Shown: positions 1 to 11,560, numbered from the stretch's first letter. The stretch: DNA of 64,000 nucleotides from Sphagnum compactum (GCA_965153455.1 OZ234496.1:16484304-16548303), one strand, 5' to 3'. Numbers and translations are program-made. Notes: generated from the letters alone by a model not told the origin.

Positions 1-1161
1 TCCATTCTGTTACTTTCAATTTTCCCAAACTGGCAATTAAACCCACAAGAAAACTTAGCCAAACTTGGCTTATGGGTACAAGTAACGTAAAAATAGCGAA
101 AACTGTTCACATTTTAGGCTAATAGAGAAATTTGACGATGTTGCAAAAAATACTGTCAAGCTCTGGCTCTACAAAAATTAGCCAACTAAAATTAGTCTTT
201 AAGCAATCTTTGTGAAAATAATTTAATTATCCACAGAAACTAGAAGGGTTGCCTGGGATTAACATTACAGACCGCACTTCAACCTGGCCAGATGTGAGTG
301 CTTCTTCAAGCAAACTCGGAAGGGGAGGTGTACACGACCATTATTATGAACCACCATAACACATACCTTTCAGGCTTCCTGCATCTTACCTTTCAAACAC
401 AACCTCCCCACATCTAACAAACAGCAAAATCTCCAAAACCAGTATTAATGTGCCTGCCCGTCCATCACAACAGAGAAGGATCAAAACTGCAGACAAACTG
501 CACCACAAAGCATGCCACACAACCTTTTGTTCTTGACATCTTGGTCACTACTACAAGCCTATGATCATCAATTATGTGCATAACGTGGTCAAGAAAATGG
601 CATAATCTGCTAACCTAGACCTTATATGTAATAATAGCACATAACATGTAAAATTTTGATATCTATCTGACCATGAGTATCTGAACACCATAATAGTACC
701 AGTTCTCTACATGAATACACAGCACACACAGGGACATGATCCAAGCTTAATCAAGACTACCAAATAGGTAGAGTAGAGACAACAGTATTATGTTATACAA
801 ACCGCACAATACAAAGAAAGCAGTATTGTACAGGTAACTGAAACTTGTTCTTGAACCCTACTAACAGAGATGTCAGATCATTTGAGCACAAATTCACTCA
901 ATACCCATACTAACCCCCTGACAGACTTGACTGTTTTGGAAATGATCTAAGTGAAGTGTGAGCTGTAGGCAGTCTCTTTGGAAGGATCTGGAAACAAAGA
1001 ATACCTAGCAAGCACTAAACTAACCACTACATACCAGTGACATGAGGGCCTCTGACTAAGTGAGGAAGCTCTAACTACAAAGCCAAACCAGGATTGATGA
1101 AGAAAGATTACACTCAAAGGATGCCACTGCCTCTTGTCTCCATCAGATGCCGGTAGCACCT
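1..1161. other. Flank downstream of the short minus-strand gene; no separate gene seen
   Basis: No convincing reading frame in either strand. Base composition is more balanced than in the TE-rich interior, so part of it is probably the 3' untranslated region and terminator of the minus-strand gene ending at 1162. No canonical minus-strand AATAAA was found. Positions about 541-620 resemble 33115-33215, so part of this flank is repetitive. Confidence 0.4.
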
Positions 1162-1539
1162 TCATTGACCAACCAGTGTCGCAGCTTCAACCTCGTTTAC
1201 AGACCAGTTGCGGAAAAAGCTGCAATCTCTGCGGACTGCATAGCATCTAGTCAGCCGTGGTATGATATCTTCATCTGAAAGAGGAGCAACCTTGGATCCC
1301 TGTGCTATTAACACTGGCTCTGTGGCAGTGGTCGTTGTTGATGGAGGTAGCTGTGGCTGTTGTTGCTTCTTATTATTAGCCCAGCATCTGGTGAGGCAAA
1401 CTCTATCATCATCTTCTGGGCGCACAGAAAACGAGCGTGTCTCCATTTCATCTTCAATCCGGAAGGATTTTGTAGAGCCTTCCATTGTGTTGCATGTTAA
1501 GCACCCGAGGCTCATGGTTGAGAACGTTGTGAACGGCAT
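1162..1539 (-). CDS. Short uncharacterised plant protein, 125 aa, Cys-containing N-terminus and RRD motif near the C-terminus
   Basis: Intronless reading frame, ATG at 1539-1537, stop TGA at 1164-1162. A second in-frame Met at residue 9 (1515-1513) starts MSLGCLTC and could be the true start. Visible features are paired cysteines near the N-terminus, a polar, acidic and Arg-rich middle, Gln, Pro and Thr runs around residues 58-73, and a basic C-terminal patch (PRLTRCYAVRRD) followed by an aromatic segment. There is no signal peptide, membrane segment or catalytic motif. The layout (short Cys pair near the start, Pro-x-Leu-x-Arg...Ala-Val-Arg-Arg-Asp near the end) recalls small uncharacterised plant proteins, but I cannot name the family. 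It lies in a CpG-retaining stretch, unlike the surrounding TE debris. The opposite-strand frame over the same bases (1262-1615) is probably a shadow. Function unknown. Confidence 0.5.
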   Translation of the reverse strand: MPFTTFSTMSLGCLTCNTMEGSTKSFRIEDEMETRSFSVRPEDDDRVCLTRCWANNKKQQQPQLPPSTTTTATEPVLIAQGSKVAPLSDEDIIPRLTRCYAVRRDCSFFRNWSVNEVEAATLVGQ

Positions 1540-2700
1540 TCAAGTTGGTAGAATAGTTACAGCAGCTACCAAACACTACAGTAGCCAAAAAAACCAACCA
1601 AAAAAGAACTCATGATCAGTCCACAGGGGTTTCCTTGGCCTAAAAACCACAAAAAGGAAGAGATATGGAAGCCGGAAAAAAACTAAAAGCCCCCACGACC
1701 AGCAGACAACCCACCAGAAATGGACAAGAGCTGCCAACCAGATCTATACCAACACTGAACGTCTTGGCAGCAAACGACTTCCCTGCAATCCTACCATCTC
1801 CCGGAAACACAGCGTCTAAGAAAGTGTTTTTGATCCCCAATTGTAACAACCGTGGCAAAGGTAAGAAAGAAACCCTCGCTAAGAAAAGGAACCAAAACAA
1901 AGAGAAAAAGATTCCTCACATCCGCGCGGAATACCAAGATCCTAAGCCAAAAAAGAAAGTGATCCGGCCAACCATACAAGTAAAGAACCTCACCTGTTTG
2001 CTCACGAGAGTTCTGTTCCAAGGAAGCCGCCGCCCTTCAACGATGCAATCCAAGCAGTGCAGACATTTTCAGCGCCGACTGATCTCGAAACCCTTGACTC
2101 TCAACCGATCTTTAAAACCCTTTCTTCCCCCCCTTTCCTCAAAGATTTGCGTTACGCCGCGACTCCTGATACTAGGAACTCATCATGCTTGAATCCGGAG
2201 AACAATCTCCTTGCCGCAAGCAAGAAAGCAAAGATGAAAACCTTAGTCAAAGAAGACAAGCAAAAAAAACCTCAACGCTCTTCAAGATACACACACACAC
2301 ACACCCCCGCTCCCCAGTTGCATGAAAACACAAAACTAGCACTAAGGAACGAAAGGCTCTGAAAGCAGAAGAAGATGCCAGAGAGGGCAAAGAAAAACTA
2401 CTTCAACGAAAGATTTCAAGACGGCTGTTTGCTTGTGCATACACAATAATATCGGCCCCCCAAAAACCAGCAAACCCACCGAAAGACAAAATACCAGAGG
2501 AACAACAACAAAAAAGGATGCGCAAAGAGCGTGCAATCTGCTTAAGTTCACCGGATTCTGCGTTGAAGATTTCCACGAGCGGAAAGCGAAGAGACCACGG
2601 CACCGCCACCGCTCGTCAGCGCAGCCCTAACCCCGCTAATCGCGATTAATTAAATCAGGGGTTAATTAACCGGGCCCCCATCCGTCTGAAGAGAATCAGC
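1540..2700 (-). promoter_or_regulatory. Leader and promoter region of the short minus-strand gene, with a possible 5'UTR intron
   Basis: CT-rich on the minus strand, CpG-retaining and without a convincing coding frame, as expected of a plant 5' leader. A strong minus-strand donor (CAG|GTGAGG) puts an intron start at 1993. A plausible acceptor (T-rich tract then CTGTAG) ends at 1576, giving a leader intron of about 420 bp just upstream of the ATG at 1539. This is splice-signal inference only. A (CA)n microsatellite lies at 2289-2304. Sequence beyond about 2640 (AT-rich palindromic ATTAATT repeats) may be core promoter. No TATA box can be fixed. Confidence 0.35.
2289..2304. repeat. (AC)n microsatellite
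   Basis: Eight consecutive AC dinucleotides within the presumed leader of the minus-strand gene. It reads as GT on the transcribed sense strand. Confidence 0.9.
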
Positions 2701-2795
2701 ACCCATCAGATCACCAGGATGGATGGATGGTAAGTGGCTCGGGACACAGTTTTCTGTTGGGTTCCAGTTCCCAAGCTAACCATGGTGGTTACCTC
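2695..2795 (-). repeat. Dispersed repeat R1, copy 1 (reverse orientation)
   Basis: Reverse complement of 25745-25855: shared blocks include ACCATGGTTAGC, AACCCAACAGAAAACTG and a run of CATCC motifs, followed by a diverged GGTG-CTG-TG-GTG-TG-TTC segment. It sits at the upstream edge of the short minus-strand gene. Probably the end of an unidentified transposon family. Confidence 0.7.
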
Positions 2796-4144
2796 AGTCG
2801 CCATTTTTGACTTCCTTCTTTCTGGATTTATATCCAGAGTCTATCTATGGTTTCAAACCCACCTATGTAATGGTGTAATTATGCTATTCTCATAGCTTTC
2901 TCACTCCCTACGCTAAACCCTAAACCTACTTACAAGGATATGAAACAAATATGTAAGAACATTTACACAATTTTTTTAATTTAATTTTATGCACTTGTTG
3001 TGAAAAATTTAAATATCAAAGCTTAATTTTAAAAAAATTGTGCAAAACAAATTAATAGAGCAATATATAACTTTGGATTTATCGAGAGCTTTCTCCCCGG
3101 CCATAGGATTCTAGTACACATGATATTACATTATTTTTCAGAAATGTCAAAATTTCCAAAAAAAAATTCTCAAAGAAAAATGTTGAATTTTTCAAGAACA
3201 AATTTATTTGTGGAAATGAGAATTTTAAAATTAACTAACTTTTTTGATAGACAAGTGTTAAAGCTGCCAGTCCCATGGTACCTTACCTGACCTAATCTTT
3301 GAAGGGGAAAAGAAAATCAGCCCTTTCCTAAATGCATGAACTATAATTAGTCATCTATTTTTTCTTACCTACTTAGTTTTATGTATGTAGATTAGAACCT
3401 ACTTCTTACAGAATGGGTTACCAAGGTGAAATCAGATATTAACTCTGGTTAAGGTTCATCTACAACCGAGTCATAACAGGCATCCAGTGGACGGTGCACT
3501 GGTGGGTGCTGGTTCACTCTGGCCAGTGCAATATTCACTTCTTAACCATTTACCTTTTCATTTTATTACAATTTTACCACCGACCACCACCACACGCAAA
3601 ATAAAAGTCCGACTCTGCTAATTCACCGTTTGGAAGGAGAGTAGGTAAAATCATCCATTCATTCCATTCACTAATCAAGGATGAGAAGCGATGAGGTCAG
3701 ATGAATTGATCCACAAACGTAAAAGAGACAAGTTAGTTACTCTTCCTGAATGGATGATATATGTTTGTTTCCTCATGGATGAATCTTGGCTAATGTAAAA
3801 TTCTGTCTCTGGATGAAAGCATGCCTGCTGCTGCTGGATGTTGCGTTAATCATCCGCGTTAAAGCAAGCAACTTGAGCTGGAGGCTAGATACCTATGCAT
3901 GACCGCCTGGTGGGCAACTGGGTGCATGTGCTGCCGCCCACTTCCGCTATCAAATCCGTCCACCTGGACATTTGCTTTGATTGAGGATAAGCTCGGCACG
4001 TGCCGCAGAGTTAAACAGTAAAAAGACCAAAGACCAAGTTGATCAAAGTCTATTACGTAGGTACCTCTATTTTTGGCCCAGTTGGCGAAAGATGCTGCCA
4101 ACTACGCAACGTAAACTTTGCTTACTGTACTCTCTCTATTTTGC
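2796..4144. other. Intergenic stretch with one partial repeat; no gene
   Basis: AT-rich with no supported frame. It contains a short telo-box-like CTAAACCCTAAACC at about 2913 and a partial copy of dispersed repeat R1 at about 3493-3532 (GGTGCACTGGTGGGTG then CTGGTTCACTCTGGCC). Confidence 0.6.
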
Positions 4145-4632
4145 AGCAGGGTTTGTTGTAAGGATTTTGTGATGTAGTCAAAGTGGCGATCATTCACAAA
4201 ATAATTTAGCCAATTTGGCTACGCACTAGATATGAAAGTAGAAAAAAACAGAATATTTTCTATATTCTTGGATATCTACTGGAACTTATTAAAAAAAATT
4301 TGGAAATTTGAAAAAGAAATTCTTCATAATCTGGCGAATTTGATTCATTTTTTTCATGAAAAATCCTTTGTTTAGGTCGAAATCATATTTTTCAGGTCGG
4401 AAATTCTCTAGTAGAAGAAACACTGCCTTTTCAGTGTTTCTTTTACTGGTGAATTCTCGACCTGAAAAATATGATTTTGACCTAGCAATGTAAAGGATTT
4501 TTCAAGGGAAAAAATGATCGAAACTTGCCAGATTTTGGGGAATAAAATTCCACATCGCCAAATTTGACTAAAATATATTCTGGATGATGGCCACTTTGGC
4601 GACATCACAAAATCCTTAAAACAAACCCTGCT
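4145..4632. mobile_element. Foldback (long inverted-repeat) MITE, family FB1, copy 1
   Basis: The element is nearly one long hairpin. Its ends are AGCAGGGTTTG (4145) and the reverse complement at 4632. The arms continue inward through GGATTTTGTGATGT, CAAAGTGGC, a TTTGGC block and AAATCATATTTTTCAGGTCG to a centre at about 4430 (AGAAACACTG / CAGTGTTTC). The left arm has about 90 bp more than the right. No coding capacity and no clear target-site duplication. Related pieces occur at 21030-21150, 33690-34435 and 45490-45780. Superfamily not assigned. Transcripts would fold into a long double-stranded RNA. Confidence 0.8.
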
Positions 4633-5011
4633 ACCTTGGCACTACATTAACGCCTACCATAAAAGCGGCTCCAAAAGTACAGGGAAAGGCCGAAGGAGTG
4701 GGAGGCCGTGTCTCCTGGAACTCCATTGGGAAATTATTTCCAGTGTATGGGCTACAGTCGGGCTTTACCCGAATAAGGGCCCTGCAAGGTGGAGCTGGGT
4801 GTGGGCCCCTGGTAAAGCCCACCTGCCTCTCAGCGCTTTCCATGGCATAAAAAATTGCAGCAGTTTTTCTTCTTCTCCAGTGATATCATGGGAAAAAGCA
4901 GTAAAAAAAAAATGGCAAGCTTTTTGAAAATAAGTCTGGCCTATTACGCTCTGTAAGGCTACCTACAACTACACTTCAAAAATAATTGCAGAGGTTTTTT
5001 AAATAAGCATC
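4633..5011. other. Short intergenic stretch between two MITEs
   Basis: No supported gene. The minus-strand frame at 4631-4843 has no recognisable motif and overlaps the foldback end. Confidence 0.5.
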
Positions 5012-5014
5012 TAA

Positions 5015-5876
5015 AGCATGATTCACACCTGGTGTTAAATGGATGTTAAGTTGGTGTTAAGTTTTCCTGATTTTTAGGTGCATTCACATATAAAATGTTA
5101 GCTAATGCTGCCAATGATATGTATGGCATTCTAGGTGGCAAGTGGTGTTAGCATTGATGGTAGCTAACATTCAATCTTGCCTAAATCTTAGATTTTAAAC
5201 TTTTTTTTCAATGTTAGGTGATAAGGCCAAAATTGATCATTTAACTTCATGTTAGCTAGCACATTCCTACAAGGTAAAAGGGTATATAGATCCCACTTCC
5301 TTCCCACTTACCATCCACATGAGTGACTCCAAACCCCTAGTTCCTCATCATTTCACACATTGTGAATACTCACAATTGTAAAAACTCAAGCACAATAACG
5401 CATGGTGTAGTAGTGATGAAAGCATGACAATATAAGAACACAACAATGATGACACAATAGCAATGGCACAATTGAAACGAAAGCACAAAAACAATAGCGA
5501 TGGCACAATTGACATGAAGGCACAATAATGCAACAACAATGGCATACTAGTGGTGATTAAAGCACATTGACACAATAACAATGGTGCAATTGAAAAAAGG
5601 ATGCCAAGAGACCTCAAGACGATGTGAACTTTTGTCAAAAGAAACAATGATGAAGATGTTGTGTACTTTTAGAATATTCTTGGTGTAAACCCCTCATGAT
5701 GTTAGGTAACTAGAAAAGCAAAAGTACATAACAACATGTGAGAATGTAGTGTCGATAAAACACCATCAGTACCTAACATGTTAATTATAACGACTATGTT
5801 TGTGCCAATTTCAATGACTATGTTAATGTTAGCCCAATTTAACAAATTTTCACTAACACGAGGTGTGAATCATGCT
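5015..5876. mobile_element. Harbinger/Tourist-type MITE, TSD TAA
   Basis: Terminal inverted repeats begin AGCATGATTCACACC at 5015 and end with its reverse complement at 5876, continuing with GTGTTA. A perfect TAA duplication flanks the element (5012-5014 and 5877-5879). TAA/TTA duplications are a known mark of PIF/Harbinger and Tourist elements. At 862 bp it has no transposase. Its interior carries a degenerate array of CACAATA...AATGGCACAATTGA units. The terminal repeats match in phase those of the 3.4-kb Harbinger element at 60073-63455. Confidence 0.88.
5385..5600. repeat. Degenerate minisatellite within the MITE
   Basis: Imperfect, irregularly spaced copies of CACAATA(A/G)CAATGGCACAATTGA with AAGCACA spacers. 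It produces a Leu/Ser-rich minus-strand open frame at 5348-5647 that should not be read as a gene. Confidence 0.65.
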
Positions 5877-6049
5877 TAAATATAATTAGTAATAGGAAGG
5901 CAAGAAAATAAGTTGTTACTATGTAAGTTGGTCCTATGTAGGTAGGTAAAAGGTAAGCCAATTGGTGGCTAATGAAGTAAATAGATGCATATGGATGGTA
6001 AGTATGACGTTGGTACTATCTATAGGCTTGCGCTTGGTATCAATTATTA

Positions 6050-7940
6050 GAGCATCTCCATGGGATCACACTAAATGCCTCACACAATAAACTCCCACAC
6101 AAGAAAAAGAAAACCCAAAAATTAGAACTCCACTTGTGCCTCCATTTGGAATAAGGTCTCCCGACCTTGTAATGAATTTTATGATTTTGTCATCACTTTC
6201 GTGTATAGTATTGGAGTCCTTGAGCTCATTTCCATTTTTGACATTAGAAGGAAGAAGTGATGGTGTCAGAAAGCTTCCTCAATGCATCCAAGGAACCTTT
6301 GGAGTTTAGCACATTTTTTACAATGAGCACCATGTTGCTCATGGCATCAAATACAAAGTAAAAAAAAAGGAAGAATTCATTACTAAAAAAATCACTAGCT
6401 TTGCAAGTTTTATCTCCATGTTTCACAAACCTTGTGATTGGCAAGGACAAAAATCAACAACATTTTGCAACATGGTGCAACAACATGACAATTGTAATAA
6501 TTGACCTCCAACATGTGCAAAAAGATTAGTAAAAAGCTTGGAAATGAAATGGGGGCCGATTAAACATGATGTCTCTAAGTTTGTGGGCTACCATGGGTTT
6601 GTTGTTGCCTTAAATGAATTCGGGACATCTAAAGAAAACACATTGCAAAAAGCACTATAGCTCTATAAAAATAAACACCCAAACATCAATCCTTCACCTT
6701 CATACATTACTAGTGTGCGAACATGCTAAAGGACATGTGCAAAACATTGCTTATGAAATAAAAAACCTCAAAGCAAGTAGATGGGGTGAAGTAAAAATAC
6801 TTTTTAAAATTATGAATGAAGAAGTCTAATAAAAATCACACAAGTAAAAAAGGACTATACAAATAATGTGCTTCGATAGACATTGGAAACTCAAGGTATG
6901 CACTAAAGCATTCATGCTTGTACAAATTTTTATTTTTATTTCAAAACAAGTTATTGCCTTTTAATGTCCATAAATGTTCAATGAGGTCATTTATGAATCT
7001 AAAGTGGCTATCAACATTTTCTATGGGATTTATGTCATTTATGAATCAATCTCCTTAGATAAAATACCATTGATAGTAGATAGAAATGTATATAAATTGT
7101 CCCATTCACCAAGAAATTGGCAATCAAAGGGGATTGATCAAACACATTCAAGTAATTGTTATATTAAGCAACCCAAAATAAACATGCCATATCTATAGTA
7201 ATCAATCAACTACTACTTGTAATATAATGAATTTTTGTTTATCCTAATTTGTGAATTGCTTTTGCCAAGCAACGAGGCGAACGTTCCATATGTAAAGCGT
7301 ATAGTCCAATGAAGCAAACATCATTTGGAAATTGTGGTCCCTATTGATTTTGCATTATTTCTCCAAATCAACACATGATGCTTGCCACAAGTATTCCTAC
7401 TAAAAATCTCATGAATCACTTCAATGAAATGTTTCAAACAGTTGGTGATGATGGTTTCAACCAAACAACAATACTTGTTGGTGGCATTTGATGTAATGCC
7501 ATATGTTGGAATAATCACAAAGTTACCATGAATTTTTGGGTGGAAGAAAGGACAAAATGCTCACATGCATCTTTGCATTACACAAAATACAAATCATGAG
7601 CACAAACAACACTCAAGATTCTACCAAAAAAAAAAAGTGTGTTTCAACCTATATATCTTGTGTGAAAAACTAATCATCATAGACAAGTGACAAAGAGAAG
7701 TAGTCTCTTTAAAATTGTGAGTGGCTTAGATGTCATTGGCAATCAAAATTTTCTGGATGTCCTAGCAACGATTCACCACGCCAACATTAGGATTCATCCT
7801 CCACCTACGCCGACATAATTTGTGTGAACAACTCATTGTCATCATCATCTTCAAGCTCAACTTGGGTTTAAAAGCCCATTCAAAAATGCTAGCATTTGAT
7901 CAGTAGTGAGGCAATTAGTGCAGTAACAATGGAGATGCTC
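6050..7940. mobile_element. PIF/Harbinger element with decayed transposase
   Basis: Terminal repeats begin GAGCATCTCCAT at 6050 and end in the reverse complement at 7940. Similarity continues inward (CACTAA-TGCCTCAC) for about 35 bp. The left flank is TTA and the right flank GTA, so the expected 3-bp duplication has one mismatch. GAGCATCTCC-type ends are common among plant Harbinger-like MITEs. The interior encodes, on the minus strand, a broken transposase of the plant PF04827/DDE_Tnp_4 kind. Confidence 0.8.
6700..7530 (-). pseudogene. PIF/Harbinger plant transposase remnant (PF04827-like)
   Basis: Read on the minus strand and allowing frameshifts, the order matches plant Harbinger transposases. 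First comes a segment YGITSNATNKYC with a following LKHF helix (7518-7400). Next is a FASLDYTLYIW block corresponding to the catalytic GSLDCxHWxW region (about 7325-7290). Then come VAWQKQFTNQDKQKFIILQ (about 7280-7220), IWHVYFG (about 7185) and SPLIANFLVNG (about 7110-7080). At least one in-frame stop interrupts VVD-x-LL and the frame shifts several times. The C-terminal part is too eroded to follow. Non-functional. The family protein cuts and pastes the element via a DDE/D RNase H-like fold in the nucleus. Confidence 0.75.
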
Positions 7941-8104
7941 GTAGTAAGAAGGACCCTACCAGCCTGGTAGGGCCTGAAGCAACATGAGTCTGATACTAGT
8001 ATCACAACCAGCCTGGTAGGTCTTGTTTCAGTTTTTAGACCCTACTTGCTTCATAACAGCCAAATATGGTTAAGTACAGTGGTTAGCTATGGGAGATGAA
8101 TACC

Positions 8105-8195
8105 ATGAAAAAGTGTTTTCAGTCCACACATCATCCATCCTGCATATATGGTGGGGTCTTGGGTGTTGGTTCAATGTGGCCATGAGTGCATTGGC
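8105..8195 (+). repeat. Dispersed repeat R1, partial copy
   Basis: CATCATCCATCC ... GGTGTTGGTTCAATGTGGCC matches the 3' half of the copy at 25745-25855. Confidence 0.55.
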
Positions 8196-9546
8196 TACAT
8201 TCTTTTGGGAAAAATGCCTCTGTCCAAGTCCATGGCAAAAATTTCAGTTGTTGGCTAATTTTTTTTTTTCAAAACTGAAAATGTTTTCGTGAGTTTTCTA
8301 ATCACCAAACTTGGGAACTTTTTTTTAAAAAACAGCTAGATTCTATAGTAGGTTCCAATAGGTAGGCTAACAATATAGGCGGTTGTTTAAAAATGCTCAA
8401 ATGTTTTTTGCTTTCATTTATCTTTAGCCAAATTTGGCTAAATCATGAAGATCATGTATTGGAAATAAGTGGAAACACCTTACGAATCATGCAAAAAGGT
8501 TTTACCCCCACATGTGGAATCTTACAATGTAAGGTGAAATATTTGCCAGGTAGCCCAAGTACACCACATCATAGTGCCATGTAAGGCCACCCATCACCAA
8601 GCTTGTGTGCCACATCATTGAACTTTCTCAAAACCTCACCTATGGAAATTTTGTTGATTTTGTAGCATGCTGAGTTACTGTAGAGCACTGGCCTTTCAGG
8701 AAGGAAGGACAAGTGTTATTGTGGTGTGCCAATAGCCCCACCCTAGTTTCTTGCCCTTTATATTCGGTTATTGATTTAACCCTGGTAGGGTCTTTTGGCA
8801 TTAGGCCAATAGCCCAAGTAGTTAGGACCTTGGGACCCCAAGACATCTTCCAAGTGGCTATTGTGGATTCAATTTTATGCATTGAATATGATCAAATATC
8901 TTTCTATCCTTAGATTTTATTTTTTCTTTACAAAAGTGGTTACTATCAACTCACCGTATCACTTGCAATATTGTTGTTCTGGTTGTCTCCCAAGATTTAA
9001 CCTTATGAGCCCATCAATGGATTTTCTTGTGGCCAAATGTTTGCTCTCTAGTGAATATTTTAGAGAAAAAAATTGGAGAAATGAAAATTTGGAAAAGAAA
9101 AGAAATCATGGAGTCCACATGTTTGTGTGTGATTATATAATGACCTGTATATTTTAAATGTCATGAGAATGAATTGAACCTACTTGGAAGATGGCTAATT
9201 ATGAATACAAATTACTTACACTATTGCTTTATTTACAAAATTCTTATTAGAAACGATTTTGAATCTCAAAGATTTGGATAATGGATATTTTAATTTCCTC
9301 AAATGCCTTGTTCAATTCATTATTCATATTATTTCTCTTGTTCAAATTAAATAATTCAAAAATTTTCAAAACATATAAGTCAATTAAATTTATTCTTTTG
9401 AATTAGAGATGATGAAAACAAATGTATTTGGGAAAGATTTTCAACATTATTTGACCGTTCACTGATTGATGAATGTTTTAGTTTTGTTCTTATAATTCTA
9501 TACATGTACACATTCATTGCATATTCTAGGGCAATGGGTTTCTTTT

Positions 9547-9627
9547 GGGTGGTGAATTTTCGGTTTTTAAATTTAACTTAAAATAGAAATTTGGAGAAAT
9601 GTTCTTTTTTGACGAAAATTCACCACT
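9547..9627. repeat. Small inverted repeat
   Basis: Arms GTGGTGAATTTTCG and CGAAAATTCACCAC, perfect over 14 bases, are separated by about 50 AT-rich bases. Could be a small MITE remnant or a transcriptional hairpin. Nothing else supports a role. Confidence 0.6.
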
Positions 9628-11189
9628 TTTGTGAAATTGAAAATACAACCCCATTATAAGGGTGACCATGAGGTTCCTACAATTCTTGCATTGATATAAG
9701 GATTTTGAAATAAAAGATTTATCTTGGCTTGGAAATTAGTATGAGTCTAAAGATGGATATGAATATAATATTTGGCATCTGATTTAAGTGATGCTAGAGG
9801 CTTATGTATTTTGTTGTGGCATGCAAATTGATCAAATATGAATGTTTAATTACCAAAGCATGCTGAGGATATATAGATAATCCTAGCACTCATGAAAAAA
9901 ATTGTTTACATTCAAACATAGAAAAAATTTCATAGATGATCGGTGCCACGCTATGTGGTTTAAGATTTCAATCCATTTGAGACACTAAAAATCCAACCAA
10001 GCTTTTAAAGGCTAATTCTTCTTTCCTCAATAATGATTGTCAAATTCAACTCATTTAAGATCTAGCACATGTGACCTTGATTATAGGATCATTGTTTGAC
10101 CATACCAAAACAATTTTTTTAATGATTTGAGGTGCTACACCCATAATTCATTAAAAAAAACCTATTAACAATATAGGAAGCCCTTAACATGATTATTCAA
10201 GAATTCATAACTAATTGAAAAAAACTCAAAACTTTGGTCAACTTTTAAATTGTCTTGTCTTTAAGGGGGAAAAAATGGGAGTAGGAAAAAATTGACGTCT
10301 AATTTGCTCCCAATGCTTATTTTTGAAAGTTTTGAACATTTTCACCTTACTTACTTATTGTAGCTTGTGGCATTGAACACATATGGAATTAGCAATATGT
10401 TTTATGTGAAATTTTGCACAAATGAGAAAATTAAAAAATGAAATAGGAATATTTTCTTTCATATTCCTTGTTTTTTGGAATTTTGGAAAAAAATTCAATA
10501 ACGTTCACCACTTTTGCACCTTAGTTTTGGTTTGATAACATTATAATTATATTTTCATTTTAAAAATGTATAAACTATTGCCATTTAATGCAAGATCTTT
10601 ATTGGAATGTTTGCAATTGAAATGATGTTGATCTTTTACTTTTAAAATTTGATCGTACCATAGTTTCTATGAAGTATATACCAAGGGGATTTTTTTTTCA
10701 ATTTACAAAATAAACAAGTAAAATAGAGTCCCATATATTGGTTGTTGGGTAAAAATTATAATTTAATTAGTTCACTAGTAGGATATTGTTTATTATGAAA
10801 ATGAAGATATAATCAATATAGCCCATATTTGTTAATCCTAACTTTTAAAAAAATCTTTAAAAAATATAACATAAGTATTGAAGATCATTATAAATACATG
10901 TATTGGTATATGTACACTAGCATTAGTTGGTATAAGTAGATTCAATAATAAATTAGTAAATCAACTAATACTAGTAAATGATTTAATAACACTACTACCA
11001 AAATGGTGTGTAATTTACTAGCTTAAATCATTATGGGATCTTAAAAGTGAAATAACTTCATTGCATTTTACTGATTTCACCTAATGAAAGTTATTTTATT
11101 ATAATATCACTATGTAGACATTATGTTTCATTTCTAGTTAACATAATTTACTATTACAATTTACTATAGCAAATAGGTTTACTTCTATG

Positions 11190-11560
11190 TTTTTTAAAAT
11201 ATTTTATCTATGTTATTTTATGATATACCCTATATTATTTTAAGCTACTTTAGTTAGTCTAATTTATATTTTATGTTATTATAGGCTATTATAAATTATT
11301 GTATCTTAAATTATTATATGTTATTTTACCTAAAAGTATCTTAACTAGTTTATTATAAGTTTTAAATTATTTAAAATTAAATTATTCAACTAACTTTAGG
11401 TTATACCTTAGGTTATTTTATTTTAAATTAATATATGTTATTTCAAATTATACTTTAAATTATTTAAGGTCATTCTAGTTAATGTTATTATAAATTATTT
11501 TATCCTAAGCATAATAATTTTAAAGTAATCTAAAACAAAATATAATGAATTAAGGTAAAA
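11190..11560 (-). repeat. Left, inverted arm of the CACTA-borne satellite
   Basis: Degenerate T-rich repeats of TTATTTTA, CTACTTTAG and CTATTATAAATTATT. These match the reverse complement of the units at 12340-12860, so the satellite has an inverted-repeat layout around the 25-bp array. Confidence 0.6.

Larger units (their letters stand above)
7941..10986. other. Gene-free stretch with small dispersed repeats
   Basis: No supported gene. At 7955-8030 and again near 8780 the motif CCTGGTAGG(G/T)(T/C) recurs, and its first copy lies in a palindrome (CCTACCAG/CTGGTAGG). A partial copy of dispersed repeat R1 lies at about 8105-8195. Sequence about 8430-8470 (TTTAGCCAAATTTGGCTAAAT) resembles the foldback family. 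The rest is AT-rich with no structure I could identify except the hairpin at 9547-9627. Confidence 0.5.

Noticed and set aside
541-560. CACTACTACAAG as a possible third CACTA terminus
   Set aside because: No matching inverted end or 3-bp duplication found at a plausible distance; the same applies to a similar word at about 60397.
1262-1615. Plus-strand frame overlapping the short minus-strand gene
   Set aside because: Composition (Val, Cys, Ser runs) mirrors the Gln/Thr runs of the minus-strand frame; the minus frame is more protein-like. Antisense coding cannot be excluded.
1665-2192. 175-aa plus-strand frame opposite the leader of the short minus-strand gene
   Set aside because: Lys/Pro/Arg-rich translation of a purine-rich strand; other frames are open too, and no domain is visible.
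5348-5647. 99-aa Leu/Ser/Cys-rich minus-strand frame
   Set aside because: It is a shadow of the CACAATA/AATGGCACAATTGA minisatellite within the MITE.
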